A DNA stretch of 33,003 bases from Bryobacterales bacterium (GTDB lineage: Bacteria > Acidobacteriota > Terriglobia > Bryobacterales > Bryobacteraceae). The number at the start of each line of letters is the position of its first letter. Positions within the stretch are counted from its first letter, which is position 1. Position numbers and translations under genes: made by a program. Location of the stretch: assembly GCA_003164035.1 (NCBI GenBank), contig PLRS01000027.1, positions 1-33,003 of the forward strand. Direction: 5' to 3'. Below are positions 22,252 through 32,000 of the stretch, piece after piece. Below the pieces are notes generated by a model. It ran no database searches and was not told where the DNA came from. It saw only the letters and a list, made by a program, of their open reading frames with translations.

Positions 22252-23833
22252 CAATCGCACGGCGCATCTTACCGACGAACAACTGGCCCGCTTTCAGGAT
22301 GGCGAGCTCCCTTCGGCCGGTGCCGCGCACCTGGAACATTGCCCCGTGTGCGCCAGCCGATTGCGCGACTGGAACGCCGCCGCGGCGGCTTACGCCGAAT
22401 ATCGGGATGCCATTCGCGCGCCGCTTCTCTCCCCCGCCCCGCAACCCTGGCGTAGCCTGGACCAACTGATTGCCGCTCACCAGTCCAGTCGCGGCACCAA
22501 CGCCTTGCGCTGGTGGGCCGTGGCGATGGCCGCGGCCCTCAGCCTGGCGCTGGCCCTGGTGGCGACCCACCGCTCCGCCGACCAGCCTTCCGCGCGGGCC
22601 AACCGGTTGCTGGCGCGCTCGGCCCTGGCCACCCTCCCTGCCAATCGCATGATTGCCATGCGGGCGCGCGGGCGTACCCTGCTCCGCCCCGCCGTGCTCG
22701 CGAGCGACGAAGGCGATGCCGCCGCCGATCCCGACATGGCTCATCTCCGGAACTTGTTTCGCTCCGCCCGTTATGGCTGGCGCGAACCGTTGAGCCCGCG
22801 CACGTTTCAGTCCTGGCGCAATATGCAAAAGGACCGGCGGGACTCCGTCAGCATGATCTCCGAGCGCGGCGAGAACCGCCTTTATCGCGTGCGCACCGAT
22901 GTCCCGGCGGGAGTGCTGCGCACCGCCTCTCTGCTCTTGCGCGCCGAAGACCTGCGGCCCACCGCCGGCGATTTTGAATTTGCAGGCGAGGGCCCCGTCT
23001 CGATAACGGAAACGGCCGCCCCGGTGGAAGCCGCGCCCATGGCGCGCCCCACCACCCCCGAAGCCTCACCCGTGGAAACTCCCGTCGGTCCCGCCGACAC
23101 CCTGCGGGTGCTGGCCGCGCTCAACGAAATCGGCGCCGATGCGGGCGAGCCTCTGGACGTCTCCCAGGATGCGCGCCATCGCCGCGTGGTGGTCCGCGCC
23201 GCTGGGCTCGACCCCGCGCGTCAACAGCAGATCGCTGCAGCGCTCGCGCCGTTGCCCCGCGTGACGCTCGATTTCGAATCCGGCCCGCCGCGCACCGCCG
23301 CCGTTTCACTCGCCGCCCCGCAAACCTATTCCAGCAACATCCCCGCCGGCCTCCGGCAACGCTTCGAGGAACGCCTGGGCGGGCCCGTGGCCGTGCAGGA
23401 GCTCACCGACCGAACCCTCGAAGCCAGTGCCGTGATTCTGGCCCGTGCCCACGCCATGGAAGTGTTGGCCGCCAATTTTCCGCCCGAAACCGAGGCCCGC
23501 CTTAGCCTCCAGGATCGCTCGCTGCTGCGCCGACTGCGCCTGCGCCACGTGGCCGAGTTAGAGCGTCTGGCGGCGCGGATTCGCACCGGTCTCAAACCTC
23601 TGCTGGCGAGCCCCAGTGCGCCGCACCCGCCATTCGGCGACAATCAAGGTGGCGAGACCTGGCAGGCTGGCGTTTCCTCCCTGGTGGCTTCCGCCCGGGA
23701 AACGGACCGGGTGTTGAACCAAATCCTCGCCGGCAGCTATTCCCAATCTTCCGCGGAAGATCTGCTGCGCGGGTTGGCCTCCGCCGTCGACCGGCTCGAA
23801 TCGGCCGTGCAATCGCAATCGAAAGGAGAATGA
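22244..23833 (+). CDS. Anti-sigma factor with zinc motif, one TM helix and large periplasmic domain
   Basis: 529 residues. The N-terminal cytoplasmic part holds a perfect HX3CX2C zinc anti-sigma motif (His29, Cys33, Cys36 in HLEHCPVC). One membrane helix lies at about 87-108 (RWWAVAMAAALSLALALVATH). The remaining 420 residues are periplasmic: a Pro/Ala-rich stretch (about 255-280), a middle alpha/beta part and a helical C-terminus with possible coiled-coil segments. Most ZAS anti-sigma factors are far shorter, so the large sensor part is unusual and I recognise no family in it. It overlaps the sigma gene and is followed seven bases later by the receptor gene, giving a sigma/anti-sigma/receptor run. 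Confidence 0.85.
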   Translation: MHSNRTAHLTDEQLARFQDGELPSAGAAHLEHCPVCASRLRDWNAAAAAYAEYRDAIRAPLLSPAPQPWRSLDQLIAAHQSSRGTNALRWWAVAMAAALSLALALVATHRSADQPSARANRLLARSALATLPANRMIAMRARGRTLLRPAVLASDEGDAAADPDMAHLRNLFRSARYGWREPLSPRTFQSWRNMQKDRRDSVSMISERGENRLYRVRTDVPAGVLRTASLLLRAEDLRPTAGDFEFAGEGPVSITETAAPVEAAPMARPTTPEASPVETPVGPADTLRVLAALNEIGADAGEPLDVSQDARHRRVVVRAAGLDPARQQQIAAALAPLPRVTLDFESGPPRTAAVSLAAPQTYSSNIPAGLRQRFEERLGGPVAVQELTDRTLEASAVILARAHAMEVLAANFPPETEARLSLQDRSLLRRLRLRHVAELERLAARIRTGLKPLLASPSAPHPPFGDNQGGETWQAGVSSLVASARETDRVLNQILAGSYSQSSAEDLLRGLASAVDRLESAVQSQSKGE

Positions 23834-23840
23834 GGCAGGC

Positions 23841-26800
23841 ATGCGGCGCGCGCCACTTCGCATGAGCCTGTTGTTGCTGGCCGCCGCCGTCCTGCCGGCC
23901 AACGGCCAGACCGCCATCTCCGGCACGGTGAGGGATACCCGTGGCGATTCGCTGCCCGAAGTGGACGTGCAGGTACAGAGCGAATCGACCGGCGCCCGCT
24001 GGAAAGCCCGTTCCGGCGACGATGGCTGCTATTCGGTCGCCACCCTCCCGCGCGGCCGTTACAAGGTCTCGGTCCGGCTCCCCGGTTTTCGCACCGTCTC
24101 GCGGGGCGATGTGGCGCTCGACTCCGGCGCCGCTGTTCGCCTCGATTTCACCATGGAACTGCTCGGGCTGCACGAGACGATCACCGTGGTCAGCGGCAAA
24201 GACGAGCTCGATCCCTCCAGCGGCGATAGCCTCCTGATGACCCGTGCCAGCCCCGGCGCCTCGCTGCCCGCCAACGGCCGCGACTTTCGCGCCTCCTTCG
24301 ACCTCATGCCCGGAGTGGTGGTGACGCCCGCCGGCGTCAGCGACGCTGGCCAGTTCGCCTCTGACGGCCAGCGTCCCAATGCCAACGCTTTCCGGGTCGA
24401 TGGCGCCAGCGCCAATACCGGCGTGGGGGGCACCATTCTGCCCGGCTCCTTCCCCGGCGCTTCGCTCCCCGCCATGAGCGCCATCGGCAGCACCGAAAAC
24501 CTCGGCTCGCCCGAAAGCACCCAATCGGTCGAGCTGCGCACCTCCAGCTTTGCCGCCGAGTCGGGCTCCCGGCCCGGCGCCGAGGCGCTGGTGGTCTCGC
24601 GGTCCGGGTCGAATCAATTCCACGGCGAATTCTTCAGCCAGGTACGCGACAACAGTTGGAGCGCCCGCGACTGGTTCGCCAACCGTGAAGGAGCCGCCTA
24701 CTCGCGGCCGTATTACAACATGTTGGGAGGTGTCCTGGGCGGCCCCATCCGCCGTAATCGCACGTTTTTCTTCTTCTCGCTGGAGCACTCCAAACTGACC
24801 GATACCGGCATGCAACTGGTTGCCGTGCCCTCGCTCTCTTCGCGGCAAAACGCTCCCGCGCAACTCCAGCCCATCCTGGATTACTTCCCGTATCCCACCG
24901 GTCCGGATTTGGGCGGCGGCGAGGCCGAGTCGTATTGGAACAATTGGACCACCGCGGGGCTTTCCAGCGCCAGCTTGCGCGTCGATCACTCGCTCGGCTC
25001 GGCCGGGAACTTGTTCGCTCGCGTGGTAGTATCGCCCTCCAAGAGCCAATACCTGGACAACAACATCGTCAGCAGCAATTTCAACTGGGTCAGCGCGACC
25101 CTGGGCCTCACCGCGGAACGGCCCGGCGGTTTCGTTCACGATCTGCGCTTCAATTACTCCCATGCCACGGTGGATTCCGGCGACAGTTCGTCGGCCTGGG
25201 CGACCTCGGTTCTGATTAGCTCGGGCCTGCTGCCCGCCCAGGAAGTCGCAATTCCCAGCGGAACGGAAATCTTCGAGGAGCCAATCCCTTCGCAATTGAC
25301 CGCCCTGCTACCCTCCTCCTCCGGCGGCAGCCAGACCATTCTGGGCTTGTCCGTGCCCGGCATCGGCCAGTTCATCTCCAGCGCCTCGGGCAGCGCCACG
25401 CAAGATCAGTGGGAGCTCCGCGACACGCTCTCATGGCGGAGCCATCGGCACGAATTCCGCGCCGGCATCGACTACATCCTGCTGGAGCCCTCGCGCGATT
25501 CCACCCTCGATAGCTTGCTGGGTGTAGCTTCCAGCCTGCAAAGCCTTCTGGCGGGCGATCCGCTCGCCATCACCTATTCGCAGGCGGCGCGGCACGGCGG
25601 CCGCGTCCACGCTGTTTCCTCCTTCGTGCAAGATACCTTCCACCTGGGCGAAACCCTCAACCTGGTTTGCGGGGTGCGATGGGAAGTAACTCCGCCCACC
25701 GCGAACGTCGTCCAGGTCCCCACCGTCTCGGGCCTTTGGACGGGTTCTGCCTGGCAAGAGGTTCAGGCCGGCGACATCAATGGAACCGCGCCATGGCCGA
25801 TGCGCTTCACTCAGTTGGCGCCGCGCATCGGCCTCGCCTATCGCCTTCCCTGGACCGGCCTGGTGCTGCGCGCCGGCGGCGGCCTCTTCTATGACCCTAC
25901 CCTCGGAGCGTCGGTCGACCCCATCAATGGCGCTCCTTTCAACAGTTGGCTGCTCGCCTCAGGCGGAACCGGAATCGATTCCTCGGAGGGCGCGCCCAGC
26001 ACTGCCCCGGCACCCGGAACCGCCGCCGCCGACGTCAACCAGTTCCTCAACGGGTCGCCGCCGCCGCTTCATCTTCCGGCATCCTACCAATGGCGGCTCT
26101 CGCTCGAAAGGACCATCGCAAACCGCGGCGCCGCTTCCTTCGCGTATGTCGGCGCCACCGGCCGGAATCTTCTCGGCAACCAGGTTTACGTCGCTCCCGA
26201 CACCGGAATCCTGGACCGGCGCGTGACCCTCACCGAAGGCTCCTCGGGCTACCAGGCCGCGCAGATCCGCTACAGCGGCGCATTGGCTCACAACCTGTAC
26301 GGCTCCACGTCGTACACCTGGTCGCACTCGATCGACGATGGCTCCCAGGATTCCTCCCTTTTTCTGATCCATCCCGGCTACCAACTGGGCGAAGCTCGCG
26401 GGTCTTCCAGTTTCGACATTCGCCAGGCGTTGATCGCGGCGCTGTCCTACCGGCTGCCCCGCACCAGCCTGCCCGAGGCCATGCGCCATTGGACTCTCAG
26501 CGGGATTTTTCGCGCGCGCACCGGTTTTCCCGTCGACGTGATGGATAGCGAGCAGCCGCTTGGCCAAGGCTTCGACAATGCCGGCCGGCCGGACCTGGTC
26601 CCGGGCGTTCCCGTGTGGCTCGACGACTCTTCGGTTGCCGGTCACCGCCGGCTGAATCCCGCGGCTTTCACTGTGCCGTCCTCGGGAGTCACCGGAACGT
26701 TGGGCCGCAACGCCATCGCCGGCAACAGCCTGGCGCAGCTCGATGCAAGCCTGCGCCGCGAATTCCCTCTCTTCCGGCAATTGTCACTCGAAGTGACGCT

Positions 26801-26993
26801 GAATATTTTCAACGTGCTCAATCATCCGGCGTTTGCCAACCCGGTGCCCTACCTTTCCAGCCCCTGGTTCGGACAACCCACGTCGATGCAGAACCTGATG
26901 CTCGGCTCCGGTACGCCGAATACCGGTCTGCCGCCGCTGTTTCAAACCGGCGGAGCGCGTGCGGGCGAATTCGGTTTTCGATTCTCCTTTTAG
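23841..26993 (+). CDS. Oar-like TonB-dependent receptor with carboxypeptidase-regulatory-like domain
   Basis: 1050 residues. Signal peptide about 1-22 (LLLLAAAVLPANG). Residues about 24-105 are a CarboxypepD_reg-like Ig fold (ISGTVRDTRGDSLPEVDVQV; YSVATLPRGRYKVSVRLPGF). A plug-like region with NAFRVDGASANTG follows at about 125-260, then a long beta-barrel ending in Phe (FGFRFSF). Proteins of this type are thought to import or bind large ligands such as peptides or glycans in Acidobacteria and Bacteroidota. No STN signalling domain is seen. AAGGAG and GAGG precede the ATG; a second ATG seven codons in is possible. It is very probably co-transcribed with the ECF sigma and anti-sigma genes. Confidence 0.88.
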   Translation: MRRAPLRMSLLLLAAAVLPANGQTAISGTVRDTRGDSLPEVDVQVQSESTGARWKARSGDDGCYSVATLPRGRYKVSVRLPGFRTVSRGDVALDSGAAVRLDFTMELLGLHETITVVSGKDELDPSSGDSLLMTRASPGASLPANGRDFRASFDLMPGVVVTPAGVSDAGQFASDGQRPNANAFRVDGASANTGVGGTILPGSFPGASLPAMSAIGSTENLGSPESTQSVELRTSSFAAESGSRPGAEALVVSRSGSNQFHGEFFSQVRDNSWSARDWFANREGAAYSRPYYNMLGGVLGGPIRRNRTFFFFSLEHSKLTDTGMQLVAVPSLSSRQNAPAQLQPILDYFPYPTGPDLGGGEAESYWNNWTTAGLSSASLRVDHSLGSAGNLFARVVVSPSKSQYLDNNIVSSNFNWVSATLGLTAERPGGFVHDLRFNYSHATVDSGDSSSAWATSVLISSGLLPAQEVAIPSGTEIFEEPIPSQLTALLPSSSGGSQTILGLSVPGIGQFISSASGSATQDQWELRDTLSWRSHRHEFRAGIDYILLEPSRDSTLDSLLGVASSLQSLLAGDPLAITYSQAARHGGRVHAVSSFVQDTFHLGETLNLVCGVRWEVTPPTANVVQVPTVSGLWTGSAWQEVQAGDINGTAPWPMRFTQLAPRIGLAYRLPWTGLVLRAGGGLFYDPTLGASVDPINGAPFNSWLLASGGTGIDSSEGAPSTAPAPGTAAADVNQFLNGSPPPLHLPASYQWRLSLERTIANRGAASFAYVGATGRNLLGNQVYVAPDTGILDRRVTLTEGSSGYQAAQIRYSGALAHNLYGSTSYTWSHSIDDGSQDSSLFLIHPGYQLGEARGSSSFDIRQALIAALSYRLPRTSLPEAMRHWTLSGIFRARTGFPVDVMDSEQPLGQGFDNAGRPDLVPGVPVWLDDSSVAGHRRLNPAAFTVPSSGVTGTLGRNAIAGNSLAQLDASLRREFPLFRQLSLEVTLNIFNVLNHPAFANPVPYLSSPWFGQPTSMQNLMLGSGTPNTGLPPLFQTGGARAGEFGFRFSF

Positions 26994-27047
26994 GACCGCA
27001 ATCCCTTTTTCTCGGTGGCGTATCCGCGCCGGGTTCGTTACCCTGGA

Positions 27048-27446
27048 ATGAGAATGAGCTTACGGCGTTGGGTCGGGCTGTGTTTTGTTACCGCGCTGTT
27101 CTGTCTGTCCCTGTTGCCGGCATCCGTCAAAGCCCGCGCGGGTATGAGCCGGCCCGTGCATTATCTCGCCCACATCGCCGCCTTCTGCACCGCTTATCTG
27201 TTGACCGCTTCCCTCGATCGGGACGACGGCAACACCGGAGTTCACTGGTTCCGGGGGAGCGTTTTGCGGAACCTGTTCATCGCGACCGCGTTGATGGCCT
27301 TGGGCGCGTCAATCGAATTCCTGGAAGCCTGGCTGTACCATAACAGGCTGGAAGTGTTCGATGTAATCGCCGATGGCGCCGGCATCCTGCTGGGCATCCT
27401 GATTGGTGCCATGTTCCGGGGTCGAACCGGCCTGAGCCAGGTGTGA
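27048..27446 (+). CDS. VanZ-like membrane protein
   Basis: 132 residues from the ATG at 27048 (GGA four bases before it); a GTG at 27015 would add eleven residues. Four hydrophobic helices: WVGLCFVTALFCLSLLPAS, YLAHIAAFCTAYLLTAS, LFIATALMALGASIEFLEAW and the final VIADGAGILLGILIGAMF. The pattern of an early HxxxF (HYLAHIAAF), a mid Glu (SIEFLEAW) and the D-x-x-x-D/N-x-x-G motif (DVIADGAGILLG) fits the VanZ-like family. Role unknown; relatives affect glycopeptide resistance or membrane phosphatase-like functions. It is convergent with the regulator gene, 17 bases away. Confidence 0.8.
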   Translation: MRMSLRRWVGLCFVTALFCLSLLPASVKARAGMSRPVHYLAHIAAFCTAYLLTASLDRDDGNTGVHWFRGSVLRNLFIATALMALGASIEFLEAWLYHNRLEVFDVIADGAGILLGILIGAMFRGRTGLSQV

Positions 27447-27463
27447 GTCGCCCGCACGGCGCT

Positions 27464-28828
27464 TTACGATATCGGCTTCTGCCCCGTCAATATCCGGTAG
27501 CCCATGATCTTCGAGCCCTCCGCGGTTCCGCCCACGGCCTTCTGTTGCACCAGAATCTCGAAGTACGATGCCGGCGGCTGGCTGCTTCGGGACCGCATGA
27601 TGCGGTTCAACAAATCGGGAAACTCCTGGCTGGCCACCAGGTCGCCGGCTGCCTCGGTGGCCGCCATATCCAGACCGGCCAGAATCAGGACGTACCCGGT
27701 TCCCGCCAGGTTCGGCAGTAGCGCGATGTCCGCGTACGTATCCGTGCCCGCGCCGCCGCCTTCAAACTGATACGTGGCTGGTTCTCCCGCAAGCGGCGCT
27801 TTGTTGCGGAAGAAGTATTTGCCGGTCCGGTGGTCTTCTTCAATGGCAAAGTTCAACTGCGGCTCGAACAGTTGTTCCCAGGGTAAGGCGCGCCGGCTGC
27901 CGATCAGGATGAAATTCCCGGTCTTGAAATCCCGCACGCTCATGAAGCGGGAGTACCGGATGTTGGTCTGGGCCGCGTACCGGCGGCTCAGTTCCATGAA
28001 TTTCGAGGCGATATTGGCATCCGCCAGGCTGGTGTACTGGCGGCCCGCGATCAGCCGCAGGGCCTCCCGCAAGTCCTTCTTGGCCACGGACTCGATCAGT
28101 TTTCCCGGATAGGCGCCGCTCAAGTAGTCGCTGAGCGGAATGTCCAAATCCAGAATGTCCTGGATGGCGGCCAGGCACGAATCCGCCACCACAATGTTGG
28201 TTTCCCGGCCCGGCGCGAAGATCCTGGGCCAGAACGTATCCGCGCGCCGCGCCTGTGCTTCTTCGGTAGTCGGGACGCGCCGTAACGCTTCCCGCTGCCG
28301 CCACAGCACCAGCGTACCCAGGCTCAGCACGGCCACCAGCGCCGTCAGAAGAAGAATCGTCCAGCGCGGCCGTGCCAACCAGGCGGGACCCTGGCGGCTA
28401 GCCAGCGCGGCGGCCTCGGTCAGAATCCGCGTCCGTGGGGCGTCGACTGCCTCCTGCCGCGAACTGCGGGGCTCGAAACATAGAAGGTAAGCCCCCTTGG
28501 GAATCGTGAGCACAATCGGCTCATCGGCTCCGTCGGAACTGAAATACTCTTCCAGCTTGGTGCGGAGGCGGCGCACCTGCACGCGTGCGATATTGTCCTC
28601 ATTGGGGTTGAAATCCGGCCGCCGCCCCAGCACCTTGCAACCGATTTCCTGCTCGCCGATGTTCGTGGCGTTGTCGTTCAAAACCCGCCGGGCGAGGTAC
28701 AAGAGAATCTCGCGAAGCTGGGGCGCCTTGACGAAATGGCGGTTGGACACGATTCGATGTACCAGTGCCCAACGTTCGCCTTCCAACGCCGTAGTGGCAT
28801 GCTCGGCGTGTTTAAGTGCTTCGCTCAA
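27464..28828 (-). CDS. Membrane-anchored winged-helix regulator (ToxR/CadC-like layout)
   Basis: 454 residues. Residues about 20-120 form an OmpR/PhoB-like winged helix of an acidobacterial type (RIVSNRHFVKAPQLREILLY, GEQEIGCKVLGRRPDFNPNEDNIARVQVRRLRTKLEEYF, PIVLTIPKGAYLLCFEP). A linker and one membrane helix (about 156-176, ILLLTALVAVLSLGTLVLW) follow. The C-terminal 270 residues would lie in the periplasm; I do not recognise their fold, though the pattern VVADSCLAAIQDILD resembles a ligand-binding alpha/beta start. DNA-binding domain inside and sensor outside is the ToxR/CadC layout. Start is TTG at 28828 with GAGG 12 bases upstream; other starts are possible. It diverges from the second receptor gene, its most likely target. 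Confidence 0.8.
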   Translation of the reverse strand: MSEALKHAEHATTALEGERWALVHRIVSNRHFVKAPQLREILLYLARRVLNDNATNIGEQEIGCKVLGRRPDFNPNEDNIARVQVRRLRTKLEEYFSSDGADEPIVLTIPKGAYLLCFEPRSSRQEAVDAPRTRILTEAAALASRQGPAWLARPRWTILLLTALVAVLSLGTLVLWRQREALRRVPTTEEAQARRADTFWPRIFAPGRETNIVVADSCLAAIQDILDLDIPLSDYLSGAYPGKLIESVAKKDLREALRLIAGRQYTSLADANIASKFMELSRRYAAQTNIRYSRFMSVRDFKTGNFILIGSRRALPWEQLFEPQLNFAIEEDHRTGKYFFRNKAPLAGEPATYQFEGGGAGTDTYADIALLPNLAGTGYVLILAGLDMAATEAAGDLVASQEFPDLLNRIMRSRSSQPPASYFEILVQQKAVGGTAEGSKIMGYRILTGQKPIS

Positions 28829-28948
28829 GCTTTAGAAATCCTCTACTAGGGCCGGTTTATCCCGGAAGCTACAGCATACAACCAAGCGTCTACAAAATCC
28901 ACACCCTGCTGCGGATCCGTGCCTAATTCACTGATTTCACAAAGCCGG

Positions 28949-28965
28949 TTACGTGACTTTACGTG
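28949..28965 (+). promoter_or_regulatory. Direct repeats TTACGTG with 10-base period
   Basis: TTACGTG at 28949-28955 and again at 28959-28965, one helical turn apart. OmpR/PhoB-type winged helices bind such tandem 7-bp half-sites. The site lies about 30 bases upstream of the -35 box of the receptor promoter, a fitting position for activation. Confidence 0.5.
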
Positions 28966-28994
28966 CATACGCCGAGAAGTCACCGACAATTTCC

Positions 28995-29023
28995 TTGATT
29001 TGCCCGATACACCCCGTTACATT
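28995..29023 (+). promoter_or_regulatory. Sigma70-type promoter of the second receptor
   Basis: TTGATT (28995-29000), 17-base spacer, TACATT (29018-29023). Transcription would begin near 29030, leaving a leader of about 34 bases with AAAGGGG (29048-29054) before the TTG start. The rest of the 235-base divergent region is AT-richer than the surroundings and has no other feature I recognise. Confidence 0.5.
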
Positions 29024-29063
29024 TTGATGGCGTAATTAATTGTAAACGAAAGGGGTCAAAGCA

Positions 29064-32000
29064 TTGAAGAACAGGATGTACTCCCTTGCGTGGGGAATGG
29101 CCAGTGTGCTCATTCTATTCACGATTTCCGCCTTCGCGCAGGAAAAAGGACGCATCGAAGGCTTGGTCACCGACGAAAGCAAAGGCTCAATCGCCGGCTC
29201 CACGGTGACTCTTCTGAATGTCAAGACCGGAATCCAAGTGGTCCGTCAGACCAGTGAAAGTGGCCTGTACGTATTCGACCTGGTAGACCCAGGCACATAT
29301 ACCGTGACCGTTCAGAACGCCGGCTTCAGCAAATTTATTCAAGAAAATATAGTAGTGGAAATGCGCGCCGATATTACCGTCAACGCCGTCTTGAAACCTG
29401 GTACGGTGCAGGAGTCCGTTACGGTAGAAGCGTCGCCGGTGGAGGTGCAGTTCAACTCCACCAACCAGGATCTTACCCTGGATTCCACCATGGCGGCGGA
29501 GACGCCGCGTTACGACCGCAACCCGTTCAAACTGACCTTATTGGCTCCCGAGGCCGTCAATACCCGCGGCGAGGTACTCCCGTTCCTGTCCTGGTCGGCC
29601 AATAGCGTGGACTTGGGCGGCGGCACCAACCTGAAGAACGATCTTGAAGTCGACGGCAGCCCCGTCGGCCTGGGTCATAAATACAGCCTTTCGCCCAATA
29701 TGGACGCCGTTCAGGAAGTCACCGTTTCCCAGAACAGCGTGGATGCCGAACAGGGACATAGCGCCGGCGGCGTCATCAGCATGGCAACCAAGGCCGGCAC
29801 CAACGAATGGCACGGCACCGCTTCCTATCTGGGACGCTATCCCTCGCTCGACGCTGAAGCCGACCGCACCACATTCAGCGCCAACGCGCAGCGCCAGCAC
29901 ACCATGGCAGGCACTTTGGGCAACCCGATCAAGAAGAACAAAATCTTCAACTTCGGTTCTTTTGAATATTGGAAAGTCGGCAACCCCGACAGCTATGTCG
30001 TCACCGTGCCGACCGCCCTCGAAGCAGGCGGAGATTTCTCCCAGTCCTGGGCCCTCAACGCCGCCGGCCAGCAACAACTCCGCCAGATCTTCGACCCTTG
30101 GACCACGGTAACCAGCGCTTCGGGCGCGGTCACCGCCACGCCGTTCCCCGGCAATGTCATCCCCTCCAGCCGCTTCGATCCGGTCGCGGCCAGCTTCATG
30201 AAGCAATTCTGGCCGGCCAACAACGGCGGTCTGAATATCACCGGCGTCAACAACTTCGACAAGGGCTACACCGACGCCTGGAACTATTACAACTGGGCCG
30301 ATCGCGTCGATTATAACGTCAGCGACAAGCTCAGGATTTTCGCCCACGCCGGGCACTACCACACCACCGATATTACTTCCAACCCCACTCCCAACGATTC
30401 TCCGCTGTTCCAGCCCACGGGAACCGTTCGCAACGGCACCCAGATGAACGCCGACCTGATCTATACGATCAATCCGAAGACGGTTTTGGATATTCATGCC
30501 GATTACGACAGCGTGGTGGACGCCTACAATTCGACCCCGCTGCCAGCCAGCGGCTGGAGCGCTTTCTGGGGCAGCAACCAGTGGTACCAACCTTATTTCC
30601 AAAACTCGCCTGGCACGCCGATTTACGAACCCGATCTGACCATCAACGGCACCAATTTCGGCGGCCGCGGTTTTTATTGGAACCAGAATCCCAGGGGCGA
30701 AGCCTATAGCGCGAAGGTTTCCCAACAACGCGGCTCGCACTATCTCAAGGCCGGCGTTGAGTATCGCAGAACCTGGGGGCCGGAGTATGTGTCCAACACC
30801 ACCCAGTTCCAGTCCGATACGTCTTTCACGGCGAACACGTACAACAACCCGAATACCAATATCTACGGCGATCAGTTCGCCAGCTTCCTGCTCGGCCCGC
30901 TCAGCAACGATACCGAAATGGTCGGCGGCCCCGTGCCCGTCTCCATCTCCAGCTTTTGGGGCTTCTTCATCCAGGACGATTGGAAACTGAACCGCAGAAT
31001 CACCCTCAACCTGGGTCTGCGCGACGAGTACGAAACGCCCTGGGAGGATAAAGACCGCTTCCTTTCGCAGGCGATGAACCTGTCGACGCCGATCGCCCCC
31101 ATGGTCGCCAACCCGCCGAGTATGCCCTCGCTGGCGACTAACCTTGTGGGAAACAGCTTCTACAGTTGGACTGGGGCCTGGAATTTCACTACCAACAGCA
31201 ACCCCGGCATGTGGACCGCTCCGAAATTGGCGCTCGCCCCCCGCGCCGGCATCGCCATCAAAATCGACGACAAGACCGCCCTTCGCGCCGGTTACGCGCG
31301 TTACGTGATTCCCACCGAGTATAACTTCACGGCCGCCCCGATCTCCGGTTTCGAAGACGTCAACTTCCTGGAGCCGCCCTTCTTCGGCATGACCGGTTAC
31401 CAGTTCGCGGCGCCGCTGCTCCAGGGCGTGCCGCAGGAAACCCTCTCGAATCCTTTCCCGGCCAGCAACCCGCTGCTTCCGAACTTCGGTCCGGTCAACG
31501 GCAAGGCCCTGGGTTCCTATGTAGGTATCGGCGGCGAAAACCTGCTGTGGTACCCGCAGAACTTCAAGAAGGCCTACAACGACCGCTTCAACATCAACCT
31601 GCAGCGCCAGTTGCCGGCCGGGTTCGTGGCGTCGTTTACCTATTTCCTCAATCTCGGCCACCAGCACTACACCCAGGAGCTCAACGCGATTAACCCCAAC
31701 ATCGAATTACAGTACGCGAATAACCCCGCCTACTTGAATCAGAACGTCGCCGACCCCTTCTATCACTACCTCAACACGACCGTCAACAACGGCCCGCTAT
31801 ACAACACGCCGACCGTGTCGCTATCTTCGCTGCTGGTGCCCCGCCCGCAATACGGCCCGCTGTATGAGATCGGCGTTTGCTGTGCCAAGGAGCATTACAA
31901 CAATATCCAGTTGAAGGCTCAAAAGTCCTTCACCCACGGATTCAACTTCCTGGCCACTTACGTGTTTGTCGACGAGAAGTCGCAAATCAACAATTTCAAC

